Shown here: positions 27,201-40,400 of the stretch, piece by piece
Numbering within the stretch: the stretch's first letter is position 1
Layout: the number at the start of each line of letters is the position of its first letter
Made by a program: the position numbers and the translations under genes
Assembly (NCBI GenBank): GCA_037893225.1
Contig: JAZGUH010000282.1
Location: 1,302,001-1,366,000 of the forward strand
DNA length: 64,000 nt
Reading direction: 5' to 3'
DNA from: Hippasteria phrygiana
Lineage: Eukaryota; Echinodermata; Asteroidea; Valvatida; Goniasteridae
The notes under the pieces: generated by a model
Seen by the model: the letters and a program-made list of their open reading frames with translations, nothing else
Databases searched by the model: none
Told to the model about the DNA's origin: nothing

Positions 27201-27328
27201 TGTTGGCCGGAAAGAAAATAAACATTGCGAGGTTTGAATTTTCTCCACAAGTTTTAACTCTAAGAAGCCGCCGATGATTGCAACATGTAGCGCCAGATCT
27301 AAGCTATCCATACATGTCAAAATTACTG
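24248..27328. repeat. 14-mer higher-order repeat, copy 2 (matching part, 3,081 bp)
   Basis: This is the partner of 21,000-24,247. The match stops at p185 near 27,328 (actgtattt here, actgcattt in copy 1), about 170 bp short of a full unit. The next monomer near 27,389 is a double mosaic: p19=t with tgcattgagc, then aaaagg as in g-class, then p59=t again. Confidence 0.82.
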
Positions 27329-30300
27329 TATTTGGTTGATATTTCATGCAATTATGAATGAGTAAAGCAAGTCCATACCCCAGGGAATTTGACATGCATT
27401 GAGCAATAAATAAAAGGTAATATGTACACAGATGTTGGCCGGAAAGAAAATAAACATTGCGAGGTTTGAATTTTCTCCACAAGTTTTAACTCTAAGAAGC
27501 CGCCGATGATTGCAACATGTAGCGCCAGATCTAAGCTATCCATACATGTCAAAATTACTGCATTTGGTTGATATTTCATGCAATTATGAATGAGTAAAGC
27601 AAGTCCATACCCCAGGGAATTTGACAGGCATGGAGCAATAAATAGACGGTAATATGTACACAGATGTTGGCCGGAAAGAAAATAAACATTGCGAGGTTTG
27701 AATTTTCTCCACAAGTTTTAACTCTAGGAAGCCGCCGATGATTGCAACATGTAGCGCCAGATCTAAGCTATCCATACATGTCAAAATTACTGCATTTGGT
27801 TGATATTTCATGCAATTATGAATGAGTAAAGCAAGTCCATACCCCAGGGAATTTGACAGGCATGGAGCAATAAATAAAAGGTAATATGTACACAGATGGT
27901 GGCCGGAAAGAAAATAAACATTGCGAGGTTTGAATTTTCTCCACAAGTTTTAACTCTAGGAAGCCGCCGATGATTGCAACATGTAGCGCCAGATCTAAGC
28001 TATACATACATGTCAAAAATACTGCATTTGGTTGATATTTCATGCAATTATGAATGAATAAAGCAAGTCCATACCCCAGGGAATTTGACATGCATGGAGC
28101 AATAAATAGACGGTAATATGTACACAGATGTTGGCCGGAAAGAAAATAAACATTGCGAGGTTTGAATTTTCTCCACAAGTTTTAACTCTAGGAAGCCGCC
28201 GATGATTGCAACATGTAGCGCCAGATCTAAGCTATCCATACATGTCAAAATTACTGCATTTGGTTGATATTTCATGCAATTATGAATGAGTAAAGCAAGT
28301 CCATACCCCAGGGAATTTGACAGGCATGGAGCAATAAATAAAAGGTAATATGTACACAGATGGTGGCCGGAAAGAAAATAAACATTGCGAGGTTTGAATT
28401 TTCTCCACAAGTTTTAACTCTAGGAAGCCGCCGATGATTGCAACATGTAGCGCCAGATCTAAGCTATCCATACATGTCAAAAATACTGCATTTGGTTGAT
28501 ATTTCATGCAATTATGAATGAATAAAGCAAGTCCATACCCCAGGGAATTTGACATGCATGGAGCAATAAATAGACGGTAATATGTACACAGATGTTGGCC
28601 GGAAAGAAAATAAACATTGCGAGGTTTGAATTTTCTCCACAAGTTTTAACTCTAAGAAGCCGCCGATGATTGCAACATGTAGCGCCAGATCTAAGCTATC
28701 CATACATGTCAAAATTACTGCATTTGGTTGATATTTCATGCAATTATGAATGAGTAAAGCAAGTCCATACCCCAGGGAATTTGACAGGCATGGAGCAATA
28801 AATAAAAGGTAATATGCACACAGATGGTGGCCGGAAAGAAAATAAACATTGCGAGGTTTGAATTTTCTCCACAAGTTTTAACTCTAGGAAGCCGCCGATG
28901 ATTGCAACATGTAGCGCCAGATCTAAGCTATCCATACATGTCAAAAATACTGCATTTGGTTGATATTTCATGCAATTATGAATGAATAAAGCAAGTCCAT
29001 ACCCCAGGGAATTTGACATGCATGGAGCAATAAATAGACGGTAATATGTACACAGATGTTGGCCGGAAAGAAAATAAACATTGCGAGGTTTGAATTTTCT
29101 CCACAAGTTTTAACTCTAAGAAGCCGCCGATGATTGCAACATGTAGCGCCAGATCTAAGCTATCCATACATGTCAAAATTACTGCATTTGGTTGATATTT
29201 CATGCAATTATGAATGAGTAAAGCAAGTCCATACCCCAGGGAATTTGACAGGCATGGAGCAATAAATAAAAGGTAATATGCACACAGATGGTGGCCGGAA
29301 AGAAAATAAACATTGCGAGGTTTGAATTTTCTCCACAAGTGTTAACTCTAAGAAGCCGCCGATAATTGCAACATGTAGCGCCAGATCTAAGCTATCCATA
29401 CATGTCCAAATTACTGAATTTGGTTGATATTTCATGCAATTATGAATGAGTAAAGCAAGTCCATACCCCAGGGAATTTGACAGGCATGGAGCAATAAATA
29501 GAAGGTAATATGTACACAGATGGTGGCCGGAAAGAAAATAAACATTGCGAGGTTTGTATTTTCTACACAAGTGTTAACTCTAAGAAGCCGCCGATAATTG
29601 CAACATGTAGCGCCAGATCTAAGCTATCCATACATGTCAAAAACACTGCATTTGGTTGATATTTCATGCAATTATGAATGAGTAAAGCAAGTCCATACCC
29701 CAGGGAATTTGACAGGCATGGAGCAATAAATAAAAGGTAATATGCACACAGATGGTGGCCGGAAAGAAAATAAACATTGCGAGGTTTGAATTTTCTCCAC
29801 AAGTGTTAACTCTAAGAAGCCGCCGATAATTGCAACATGTAGCGCCAGATCTAAGCTATCCATACATGTCAAAATTACTGTATTTGGTTGATATTTCATG
29901 CAATTATGAATGAGTAAAGCGAGTCCATACCCCAGGGAATTTGACATGCATGGAGCAATAAATAGACGGTAACATGTACACAGATGTTGGCCGGAAAGAA
30001 AATAAACATTGCGAGGTTTGAATTTTCTCCACAAGTTTTAACTCTAGGAAGCCGCCGATGATTGCAACATGTAGCGCCAGATCTAAGCTATCCATACATG
30101 TCAAAAATACTGAATTTGGTTGATATTTCATGCAATTATGAATGAGTAAAGCAAGTCCATACCCCAGGGAATTTGACAGGCATGGAGCAATAAATAAAAG
30201 GTAATATGCACACAGATGGTGGCCGGAAAGAAAATAAACATTGCGAGGTTTAAATTTTCTCCACAAGTGTTAACTCTAAGAAGCCGCCGATAATTGCAAC

Positions 30301-31060
30301 ATGTAGCGCCAGATCTAAGCTATCCATACATGTCAAAATTACTGTATTTGGTTGATATTTCATGCAATTATGAATGAGTAAAGCGAGTCCATACCCCAGG
30401 GAATTTGACATGCATGGAGCAATAAATAGACGGTAACATGTACACAGATGTTGGCCGGAAAGAAAATAAACATTGCGAGGTTTGAATTTTCTCCACAAGT
30501 TTTAACTCTAAGAAGCCGCCGATGATTGCAACATGTAGCGCCAGATCTAAGCTATCCATACATGTCAAAATTACTGCATTTGGTTGATATTTCATGCAAT
30601 TATGAATGAGTAAAGCAAGTCCATACCCCAGGGAATTTGACAGGCATGGAGCAATAAATAAAAGGTAATATGCACACAGATGGTGGCCGGAAAGAAAATA
30701 AACATTGCGAGGTTTGAATTTTCTCCACAAGTGTTAACTCTAAGAAGCCGCCGATAATTGCAACATGTAGCGCCAGATCTAAGCTATCCATACATGTCAA
30801 AAATACTGCATTTGGTTGATATTTCATGCAATTATGAATGAATAAAGCAAGTCCATACCCCAGGGAATTTGACATGCATGGAGCAATAAATATACGGTAA
30901 TATGTACACAGATGTTGGCCGGAAAGAAAATAAACATTGCGAGGTTTGAATTTTCTCCACAAGTTTTAACTCTAAGAAGCCGCCGATGATTGCAACATGT
31001 AGCGCCAGATCTAAGCTATCCATACATGTCAAAATTACTGCATTTGGTTGATATTTCATG

Positions 31061-31077
31061 CAATTATGATATGTAAA
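31061..31077. other. One-base-shorter monomer, first copy of the indel
   Basis: The usual atgaatgagtaaagc is replaced by atgatatgtaaagc, a compound change with a net loss of one base near p211-220. It shifts the 232-bp phase of everything downstream by one. It also fuses two minus-strand open frames into one of 197 codons (30,832-31,425). The same lesion is present 2,087 bp downstream. Confidence 0.93.
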
Positions 31078-33147
31078 GCAAGTCCATACCCCAGGGAAGT
31101 TGACAGGCATGGAGCAATAAATAGACGGTAATATGTACACAGATGTTGGCCGGAAAGAAAATAAACATTGCGAGGTTTGAATTTTCTCCACAAGTGTTAA
31201 CTCTAAGAAGCCGCCGATAATTGCAACATGTAGCGCCAGATCTAAGCTATCCATACATGTCAAAATTACTGTATTTGGTTGATATTTCATGCAATTATGA
31301 ATGAGTAAAGCGAGTCCATACCCCAGGGAATTTGACATGCATGGAGCAATAAATAGACGGTAACATGTACACAGATGTTGGCCGGAAAGAAAATAAACAT
31401 TGCGAGGTTTGAATTTTCTCCACAAGTTTTAACTCTAGGAAGCCGCCGATGATTGCAACATGTAGCGCCAGATCTAAGCTATCCATACATGTCAAAAATA
31501 CTGAATTTGGTTGATATTTCATGCAATTATGAATGAGTAAAGCAAGTCCATACCCCAGGGAATTTGACAGGCATGGAGCAATAAATAAAAGGTAATATGC
31601 ACACAGATGGTGGCCGGAAAGAAAATAAACATTGCGAGGTTTAAATTTTCTCCACAAGTGTTAACTCTAAGAAGCCGCCGATAATTGCAACATGTAGCGC
31701 CAGATCTAAGCTATCCATACATGTCAAAATTACTGTATTTGGTTGATATTTCATGCAATTATGAATGAGTAAAGCGAGTCCATACCCCAGGGAATTTGAC
31801 ATGCATGGAGCAATAAATAGACGGTAACATGTACACAGATGTTGGCCGGAAAGAAAATAAACATTGCGAGGTTTGAATTTTCTCCACAAGTTTTAACTCT
31901 AGGAAGCCGCCGATGATTGCAACATGTAGCGCCAGATCTAAGCTATCCATACATGTCAAAAATACTGAATTTGGTTGATATTTCATGCAATTATGAATGA
32001 GTAAAGCAAGTCCATACCCCAGGGAATTTGACAGGCATGGAGCAATAAATAAAAGGTAATATGTACACAGATGGTGGCCGGAAAGAAAATAAACATTGCG
32101 AGGTTTAAATTTTCTCCACAAGTGTTAACTCTAAGAAGCCGCCGATAATTGCAACATGTAGCGCCAGATCTAAGCTATACATACATGTCAAAATTACTGT
32201 ATTTGGTTGATATTTCATGCAATTATGAATGAGTAAAGCAAGTCCATACCCCAGGGAATTTGACAGGCATGGAGCAATAAATAAAAGGTAATATGTACAC
32301 AGATGGTGGCCGGAAAGAAAATAAACATTGCGAGGTTTGAATTTTCTCCACAAGTTTTAACTCTAGGAAGCCGCCGATGATTGCAACATGTAGCGCCAGA
32401 TCTAAGCTATCCATACATGTCAAAAATACTGCATTTGGTTGATATTTCATGCAATTATGAATGAATAAAGCAAGTCCATACCCCAGGGAATTTGACATGC
32501 ATGGAGCAATAAATAGACGGTAATATGTACACAGATGTTGGCCGGAAAGAAAATAAACATTGCGAGGTTTGAATTTTCTCCACAAGTTTTAACTCTAAGA
32601 AGCCGCCGATGATTGCAACATGTAGCGCCAGATCTAAGCTATCCATACATGTCAAAATTACTGCATTTGGTTGATATTTCATGCAATTATGAATGAGTAA
32701 AGCAAGTCCATACCCCAGGGAATTTGACAGGCATGGAGCAATAAATAAAAGGTAATATGCACACAGATGGTGGCCGGAAAGAAAATAAACATTGCGAGGT
32801 TTGAATTTTCTCCACAAGTGTTAACTCTAAGAAGCCGCCGATAATTGCAACATGTAGCGCCAGATCTAAGCTATCCATACATGTCAAAAATACTGCATTT
32901 GGTTGATATTTCATGCAATTATGAATGAATAAAGCAAGTCCATACCCCAGGGAATTTGACATGCATGGAGCAATAAATATACGGTAATATGTACACAGAT
33001 GTTGGCCGGAAAGAAAATAAACATTGCGAGGTTTGAATTTTCTCCACAAGTTTTAACTCTAAGAAGCCGCCGATGATTGCAACATGTAGCGCCAGATCTA
33101 AGCTATCCATACATGTCAAAATTACTGCATTTGGTTGATATTTCATG

Positions 33148-33164
33148 CAATTATGATATGTAAA
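33148..33164. other. One-base-shorter monomer, second copy of the same indel
   Basis: The atgatatgtaaagc lesion recurs here, within a 757-bp segment (30,437-31,193) that is repeated at 32,524-33,280. Identity by descent is much more likely than two independent compound indels. A 197-codon minus-strand open frame (32,919-33,512) again results. Confidence 0.93.
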
Positions 33165-33321
33165 GCAAGTCCATACCCCAGGGAAGTTGACAGGCATGGA
33201 GCAATAAATAGACGGTAATATGTACACAGATGTTGGCCGGAAAGAAAATAAACATTGCGAGGTTTGAATTTTCTCCACAAGTTTTAACTCTAAGAAGCCG
33301 CCGATGATTGCAACATGTAGC

Positions 33322-35409
33322 GCCAGATCTAAGCTATCCATACATGTCAAAATTACTGCATTTGGTTGATATTTCATGCAATTATGAATGAGTAAAGCAA
33401 GTCCATACCCCAGGGAATTTGACAGGCATGGAGCAATAAATAAAAGGTAATATGCACACAGATGGTGGCCGGAAAGAAAATAAACATTGCGAGGTTTGAA
33501 TTTTCTCCACAAGTGTTAACTCTAAGAAGCCGCCGATAATTGCAACATGTAGCGCCAGATCTAAGCTATCCATACATGTCAAAATTACTGTATTTGGTTG
33601 ATATTTCATGCAATTATGAATGAGTAAAGCGAGTCCATACCCCAGGGAATTTGACATGCATGGAGCAATAAATAGACGGTAACATGTACACAGATGTTGG
33701 CCGGAAAGAAAATAAACATTGCGAGGTTTGAATTTTCTCCACAAGTTTTAACTCTAGGAAGCCGCCGATGATTGCAACATGTAGCGCCAGATCTAAGCTA
33801 TCCATACATGTCAAAAATACTGAATTTGGTTGATATTTCATGCAATTATGAATGAGTAAAGCAAGTCCATACCCCAGGGAATTTGACAGGCATGGAGCAA
33901 TAAATAAAAGGTAATATGCACACAGATGGTGGCCGGAAAGAAAATAAACATTGCGAGGTTTAAATTTTCTCCACAAGTGTTAACTCTAAGAAGCCGCCGA
34001 TAATTGCAACATGTAGCGCCAGATCTAAGCTATACATACATGTCAAAATTACTGTATTTGGTTGATATTTCATGCAATTATGAATGAGTAAAGCAAGTCC
34101 ATACCCCAGGGAATTTGACAGGCATGGAGCAATAAATAGACGGTAACATGTACACAGATGTTGGCCGGAAAGAAAATAAACATTGCGAGGTTTGAATTTT
34201 CTCCACAAGTTTTAACTCTAAGAAGCCGCCGATGATTGCAACATGTAGCGCCAGATCTAAGCTATCCATACATGTCAAAATTACTGCATTTGGTTGATAT
34301 TTCATGCAATTATGAATGAGTAAAGCAAGTCCATACCCCAGGGAATTTGACAGGCATGGAGCAATAAATAAAAGGTAATATGTACACAGATGGTGGCCGG
34401 AAAGAAAATAAACATTGCGAGGTTTGAATTTTCTCCACAAGTTTTAACTCTAGGAAGCCGCCGATGATTGCAACATGTAGCGCCAGATCTAAGCTATCCA
34501 TACATGTCAAAAATACTGCATTTGGTTGATATTTCATGCAATTATGAATGAATAAAGCAAGTCCATACCCCAGGGAATTTGACATGCATGGAGCAATAAA
34601 TAGACGGTAATATGTACACAGATGTTGGCCGGAAAGAAAATAAACATTGCGAGGTTTGAATTTTCTCCACAAGTTTTAACTCTAAGAAGCCGCCGATGAT
34701 TGCAACATGTAGCGCCAGATCTAAGCTATCCATACATGTCAAAATTACTGCATTTGGTTGATATTTCATGCAATTATGAATGAGTAAAGCAAGTCCATAC
34801 CCCAGGGAATTTGACAGGCATGGAGCAATAAATAGACGGTAATATGTACACAGATGTTGGCCGGAAAGAAAATAAACATTGCGAGGTTTGAATTTTCTCC
34901 ACAAGTTTTAACTCTAAGAAGCCGCCGATGATTGCAACATGTAGCGCCCGATCTAAGCTATCCATACATGTCAAAAATACTGCATTTGGTTGATATTTCA
35001 TGCAATTATGAATGAATAAAGCAAGTCCATACCCCAGGGAATTTGAAATGCATGGAGCAATAAATATACGGTAATATGTACACAGATGTTGGCCGGAAAG
35101 AAAATAAACATTGCGAGGTTTGAATTTTCTCCACAAGTTTTAACTCTAAGAAGCCGCCGATGATTGCAACATGTAGCGCCAGATCTAAGCTATCCATACA
35201 TGTCAAAATTACTGCATTTGGTTGATATTTCATGCAATTATGAATGAGTAAAGCAAGTCCATACCCCAGGGAATTTGACAGGCATGGAGCAATAAATAAA
35301 AGGTAACATGTACACAGATGTTGGCCGGAAAGAAAATAAACATTGCGAGGTTTGAATTTTCTCCACAAGTTTTAACTCTAGGAAGCCGCCGATGATTGCA
35401 ACATGTAGT
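33322..35409. repeat. 9-mer higher-order repeat, copy 1 (2,088 bp)
   Basis: This is followed in tandem by a second copy. Shared markers include p164=a, gcccgatct (p151=c) near 34,948/37,036, ttgaaatgc (p17=a) near 35,046/37,134, and p148=t (tagtgcc) at 35,409/37,496. The similarity extends about 30 bp past the end. A third, more distant copy of most of this block lies at about 40.7-42.6 kb. Confidence 0.86.
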
Positions 35410-37496
35410 GCCAGATCTAAGCTATCCATACATGTCAAAATTACTGCATTTGGTTGATATTTCATGCAATTATGAATGAGTAAAGCAAGTCCATACCCCA
35501 GGGAATTTGACAGGCATGGAGCAATAAATAAAAGGTAATATGCACACAGATGGTGGCCGGAAAGAAAATAAACATTGCGAGGTTTGAATTTTCTCCACAA
35601 GTGTTAACTCTAAGAAGCCGCCGATAATTGCAACATGTAGCGCCAGATCTAAGCTATCCATACATGTCAAAATTACTGTATTTGGTTGATATTTCATGCA
35701 ATTATGAATGAGTAAAGCGAGTCCATACCCCAGGGAATTTGACATGCATGGAGCAATAAATAGACGGTAACATGTACACAGATGTTGGCCGGAAAGAAAA
35801 TAAACATTGCGAGGTTTGAATTTTCTCCACAAGTTTTAACTCTAGGAAGCCGCCGATGATTGCAACATGTAGCGCCAGATCTAAGCTATCCATACATGTC
35901 AAAAATACTGAATTTGGTTGATATTTCATGCAATTATGAATGAGTAAAGCAAGTCCATACCCCAGGGAATTTGACAGGCATGGAGCAATAAATAAAAGGT
36001 AATATGCACACAGATGGTGGCCGGAAAGAAAATAAACATTGCGAGGTTTAAATTTTCTCCACAAGTGTTAACTCTAAGAAGCCGCCGATAATTGCAACAT
36101 GTAGCGCCAGATCTAAGCTATACATACATGTCAAAATTACTGTATTTGGTTGATATTTCATGCAATTATGAATGAGTAAAGCAAGTCCATACCCCAGGGA
36201 ATTTGACAGGCATGGAGCAATAAATAGACGGTAACATGTACACAGATGTTGGCCGGAAAGAAAATAAACATTGCGAGGTTTGAATTTTCTCCACAAGTTT
36301 TAACTCTAAGAAGCCGCCGATGATTGCAACATGTAGCGCCAGATCTAAGCTATCCATACATGTCAAAATTACTGCATTTGGTTGATATTTCATGCAATTA
36401 TGAATGAGTAAAGCAAGTCCATACCCCAGGGAATTTGACAGGCATGGAGCAATAAATAAAAGGTAATATGTACACAGATGGTGGCCGGAAAGAAAATAAA
36501 CATTGCGAGGTTTGAATTTTCTCCACAAGTTTTAACTCTAGGAAGCCGCCGATGATTGCAACATGTAGCGCCAGATCTAAGCTATCCATACATGTCAAAA
36601 ATACTGCATTTGGTTGATATTTCATGCAATTATGAATGAATAAAGCAAGTCCATACCCCAGGGAATTTGACATGCATGGAGCAATAAATAGACGGTAATA
36701 TGTACACAGATGTTGGCCGGAAAGAAAATAAACATTGCGAGGTTTGAATTTTCTCCACAAGTTTTAACTCTAAGAAGCCGCCGATGATTGCAACATGTAG
36801 CGCCAGATCTAAGCTATCCATACATGTCAAAATTACTGCATTTGGTTGATATTTCATGCAATTATGAATGAGTAAAGCAAGTCCATACCCCAGGGAATTT
36901 GACAGGCATGGAGCAATAAATAGACGGTAATATGTACACAGATGTTGGCCGGAAAGAAAATAAACATTGCGAGGTTTGAATTTTCTCCACAAGTTTTAAC
37001 TCTAAGAAGCCGCCGATGATTGCAACATGTAGCGCCCGATCTAAGCTATCCATACATGTCAAAAATACTGCATTTGGTTGATATTTCATGCAATTATGAA
37101 TGAATAAAGCAAGTCCATACCCCAGGGAATTTGAAATGCATGGAGCAATAAATATACGTAATATGTACACAGATGTTGGCCGGAAAGAAAATAAACATTG
37201 CGAGGTTTGAATTTTCTCCACAAGTTTTAACTCTAAGAAGCCGCCGATGATTGCAACATGTAGCGCCAGATCTAAGCTATCCATACATGTCAAAATTACT
37301 GCATTTGGTTGATATTTCATGCAATTATGAATGAGTAAAGCAAGTCCATACCCCAGGGAATTTGACAGGCATGGAGCAATAAATAAAAGGTAACATGTAC
37401 ACAGATGTTGGCCGGAAAGAAAATAAACATTGCGAGGTTTGAATTTTCTCCACAAGTTTTAACTCTAGGAAGCCGCCGATGATTGCAACATGTAGT
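35410..37496. repeat. 9-mer higher-order repeat, copy 2 (2,087 bp)
   Basis: This is the tandem partner of 33,322-35,409, one base shorter because of a single-g deletion near 37,157. Its right two thirds together with about 0.9 kb beyond it (35,587-38,383) recur at 40,690-43,487, where the deletion is absent. Confidence 0.86.
37151..37160. other. Private 1-bp deletion in a monomer
   Basis: The sequence reads tatacgtaat where the matching monomers at about 35.07 and 42.26 kb, and all other tatacgg copies, read tatacggtaat: one g of p40-41 is missing. It fuses two minus-strand open frames (36,862-37,455, 197 codons). Because neither paralogous copy carries it, it should be younger than both duplications, or an assembly error. 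Confidence 0.9.
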
Positions 37497-40400
37497 GCCA
37501 GATCTAAGCTATCCATACATGTCAAAAATACTGAATTTGGTTGATATTTCATGCAATTATGAATGAGTAAAGCAAGTCCATACCCCAGGGAATTTGACAG
37601 GCATGGAGCAATAAATAAAAGGTAATATGCACACAGATGGTGGCCGGAAAGAAAATAAACATTGCGAGGTTTAAATTTTCTCCACAAGTGTTAACTCTAA
37701 GAAGCCGCCGATAATTGCAACATGTAGCGCCAGATCTAAGCTATACATACATGTCAAAATTACTGTATTTGGTTGATATTTCATGCAATTATGAATGAGT
37801 AAAGCAAGTCCATACCCCAGGGAATTTGACAGGCATGGAGCAATAAATAGACGGTAACATGTACACAGATGTTGGCCGGAAAGAAAATAAACATTGCGAG
37901 GTTTGAATTTTCTCCACAAGTTTTAACTCTAGGAAGCCGCCGATGATTGCAACATGTAGCGCCAGATCAAAGCTATCCATACATGTCAAAAATACTGCAT
38001 TTGGTTGATATTTCATGCAATTATGAATGAATAAAGCAAGTCCATACCCCAGGGAATTTGACATGCATGGAGCAATAAATAGACGGTAATATGTACACAG
38101 ATGTTGGCCGGAAAGAAAATAAACATTGCGAGGTTTGAATTTTCACCAAAAGATTTAACTCTAAGAAGCCGCCGATGATTGCAACATGTAGCGCCAGATC
38201 TAAGCTATCCATACATGTCAAAATTACTGCATTTGGTTGATATTTCATGCAATTATGAATGAGTAAAGCAAGTCCATACCCCAGGGAATTTGACAGGCAT
38301 GGAGCAATAAATAAAAGGTAATATGTACACAGATGGTGGCCGGAAAGAAAATAAACATTGCGAGGTTTGAATTTTCTCCACAAGTTTTAACTCTAGGAAG
38401 CCGCCGATGATTGCAACATGTAGCGCCAGATCTAAGCTATCCATACATGTCAAAAATACTGAATTTGGTTGATATTTCATGCAATTATGAATGAGTAAAG
38501 CAAGTCCATACCCCAGGGAATTTGACAGGCATGGAGCAATAAATAAAAGGTAATATGCACACAGATGGTGGCCGGAAAGAAAATAAACATTGCGAGGTTT
38601 AAATTTTCTCCACAAGTGTTAACTCTAAGAAGCCGCCGATAATTGCAACATGTAGCGCCAGATCTAAGCTATCCATACATGTCAAAATTACTGTATTTGG
38701 TTGATATTTCATGCAATTATGAATGAGTAAAGCGAGTCCATACCCCAGGGAATTTGACATGCATGGAGCAATAAATAGACGGTAACATGTACACAGATGT
38801 TGGCCGGAAAGAAAATAAACATTGCGAGGTTTGAATTTTCTCCACAAGTTTTAACTCTAGGAAGCCGCCGATGATTGCAACATGTAGCGCCAGATCTAAG
38901 CTATCCATACATGTCAAAAATACTGTATTTGGTTGATATTTCATGCAATTATGAATGAGTAAAGCGAGTCCATACCCCAGGGAATTTGACATGCATGGAG
39001 CAATAAATAGACGGTAACATGTACACAGATGTTGGCCGGAAAGAAAATAAACATTGCGAGGTTTGAATTTTCTCCACAAGTTTTAACTTTAGGAAGCCGC
39101 CGATGATTGCAACATGTAGCGCCAGATCTAAGCTATCCATACATGTCAAAAATACTGAATTTGGTTGATATTTCATGCAATTATGAATGAGTAAAGCAAG
39201 TCCATACCCCAGGGAATTTGACAGGCATGGAGCAATAAATAAAAGGTAATATGCACACAGATGGTGGCCGGAAAGAAAATAAACATTGCGAGGTTTAAAT
39301 TTTCTCCACAAGTGTTAACTCTAAGAAGCCGCCGATAATTGCAACATGTAGCGCCAGATCTAAGCTATCCATACATGTCAAAATTACTGTATTTGGTTGA
39401 TATTTCATGCAATTATGAATGAGTAAAGCGAGTCCATACCCCAGGGAATTTGACATGCATGGAGCAATAAATAGACGGTAACATGTACACAGATGTTGGC
39501 CGGAAAGAAAATAAACATTGCGAGGTTTGAATTTTCTCCACAAGTTTTAACTCTAGGAAGCCGCCGATAATTGCAACATGTAGCGCCAGATCTAAGCTAT
39601 ACATACATGTCAAAATTACTGTATTTGGTTGATATTTCATGCAATTATGAATGAGTAAAGCAAGTCCATACCCCAGGGAATTTGACAGGCATGGAGCAAT
39701 AAATAGACGGTAACATGTACACAGATGTTGGCCGGAAAGAAAATAAACATTGCGAGGTTTGAATTTTCTCCACAAGTTTTAACTCTAGGAAGCCGCCGAT
39801 GATTGCAACATGTAGCGCCAGATCAAAGCTATCCATACATGTCAAAAATACTGCATTTGGTTGATATTTCATGCAATTATGAATGAATAAAGCAAGTCCA
39901 TACCCCAGGGAATTTGACATGCATGGAGCAATAAATAGACGGTAATATGTACACAGATGTTGGCCGGAAAGAAAATAAACATTGCGAGGTTTGAATTTTC
40001 ACCAAAAGATTTAACTCTAAGAAGCCGCCGATGATTGCAACATGTAGCGCCAGATCTAAGCTATCCATACATGTCAAAATTACTGCATTTGGTTGATATT
40101 TCATGCAATTATGAATGAGTAAAGCAAGTCCATACCCCAGGGAATTTGACAGGCATGGAGCAATAAATAAAAGGTAATATGTACACAGATGGTGGCCGGA
40201 AAGAAAATAAACATTGCGAGGTTTGAATTTTCTCCACAAGTTTTAACTCTAGGAAGCCGCCGATGATTGCAACATGTAGCGCCAGATCTAAGCTATCCAT
40301 ACATGTCAAAATTACTGCATTTGGTTGATATTTCATGCAATTATGAATGAGTAAAGCAAGTCCATACCCCAGGGAATTTGACAGGCATGGAGCAATAAAT

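Noticed and set aside
30832..37455. Three longer minus-strand open frames of 197 codons (30,832-31,425; 32,919-33,512; 36,862-37,455)
   Set aside because: Each is two satellite frames fused by a 1-bp loss in one monomer. The protein is the same repeat read twice with a changed joint, not a new gene.
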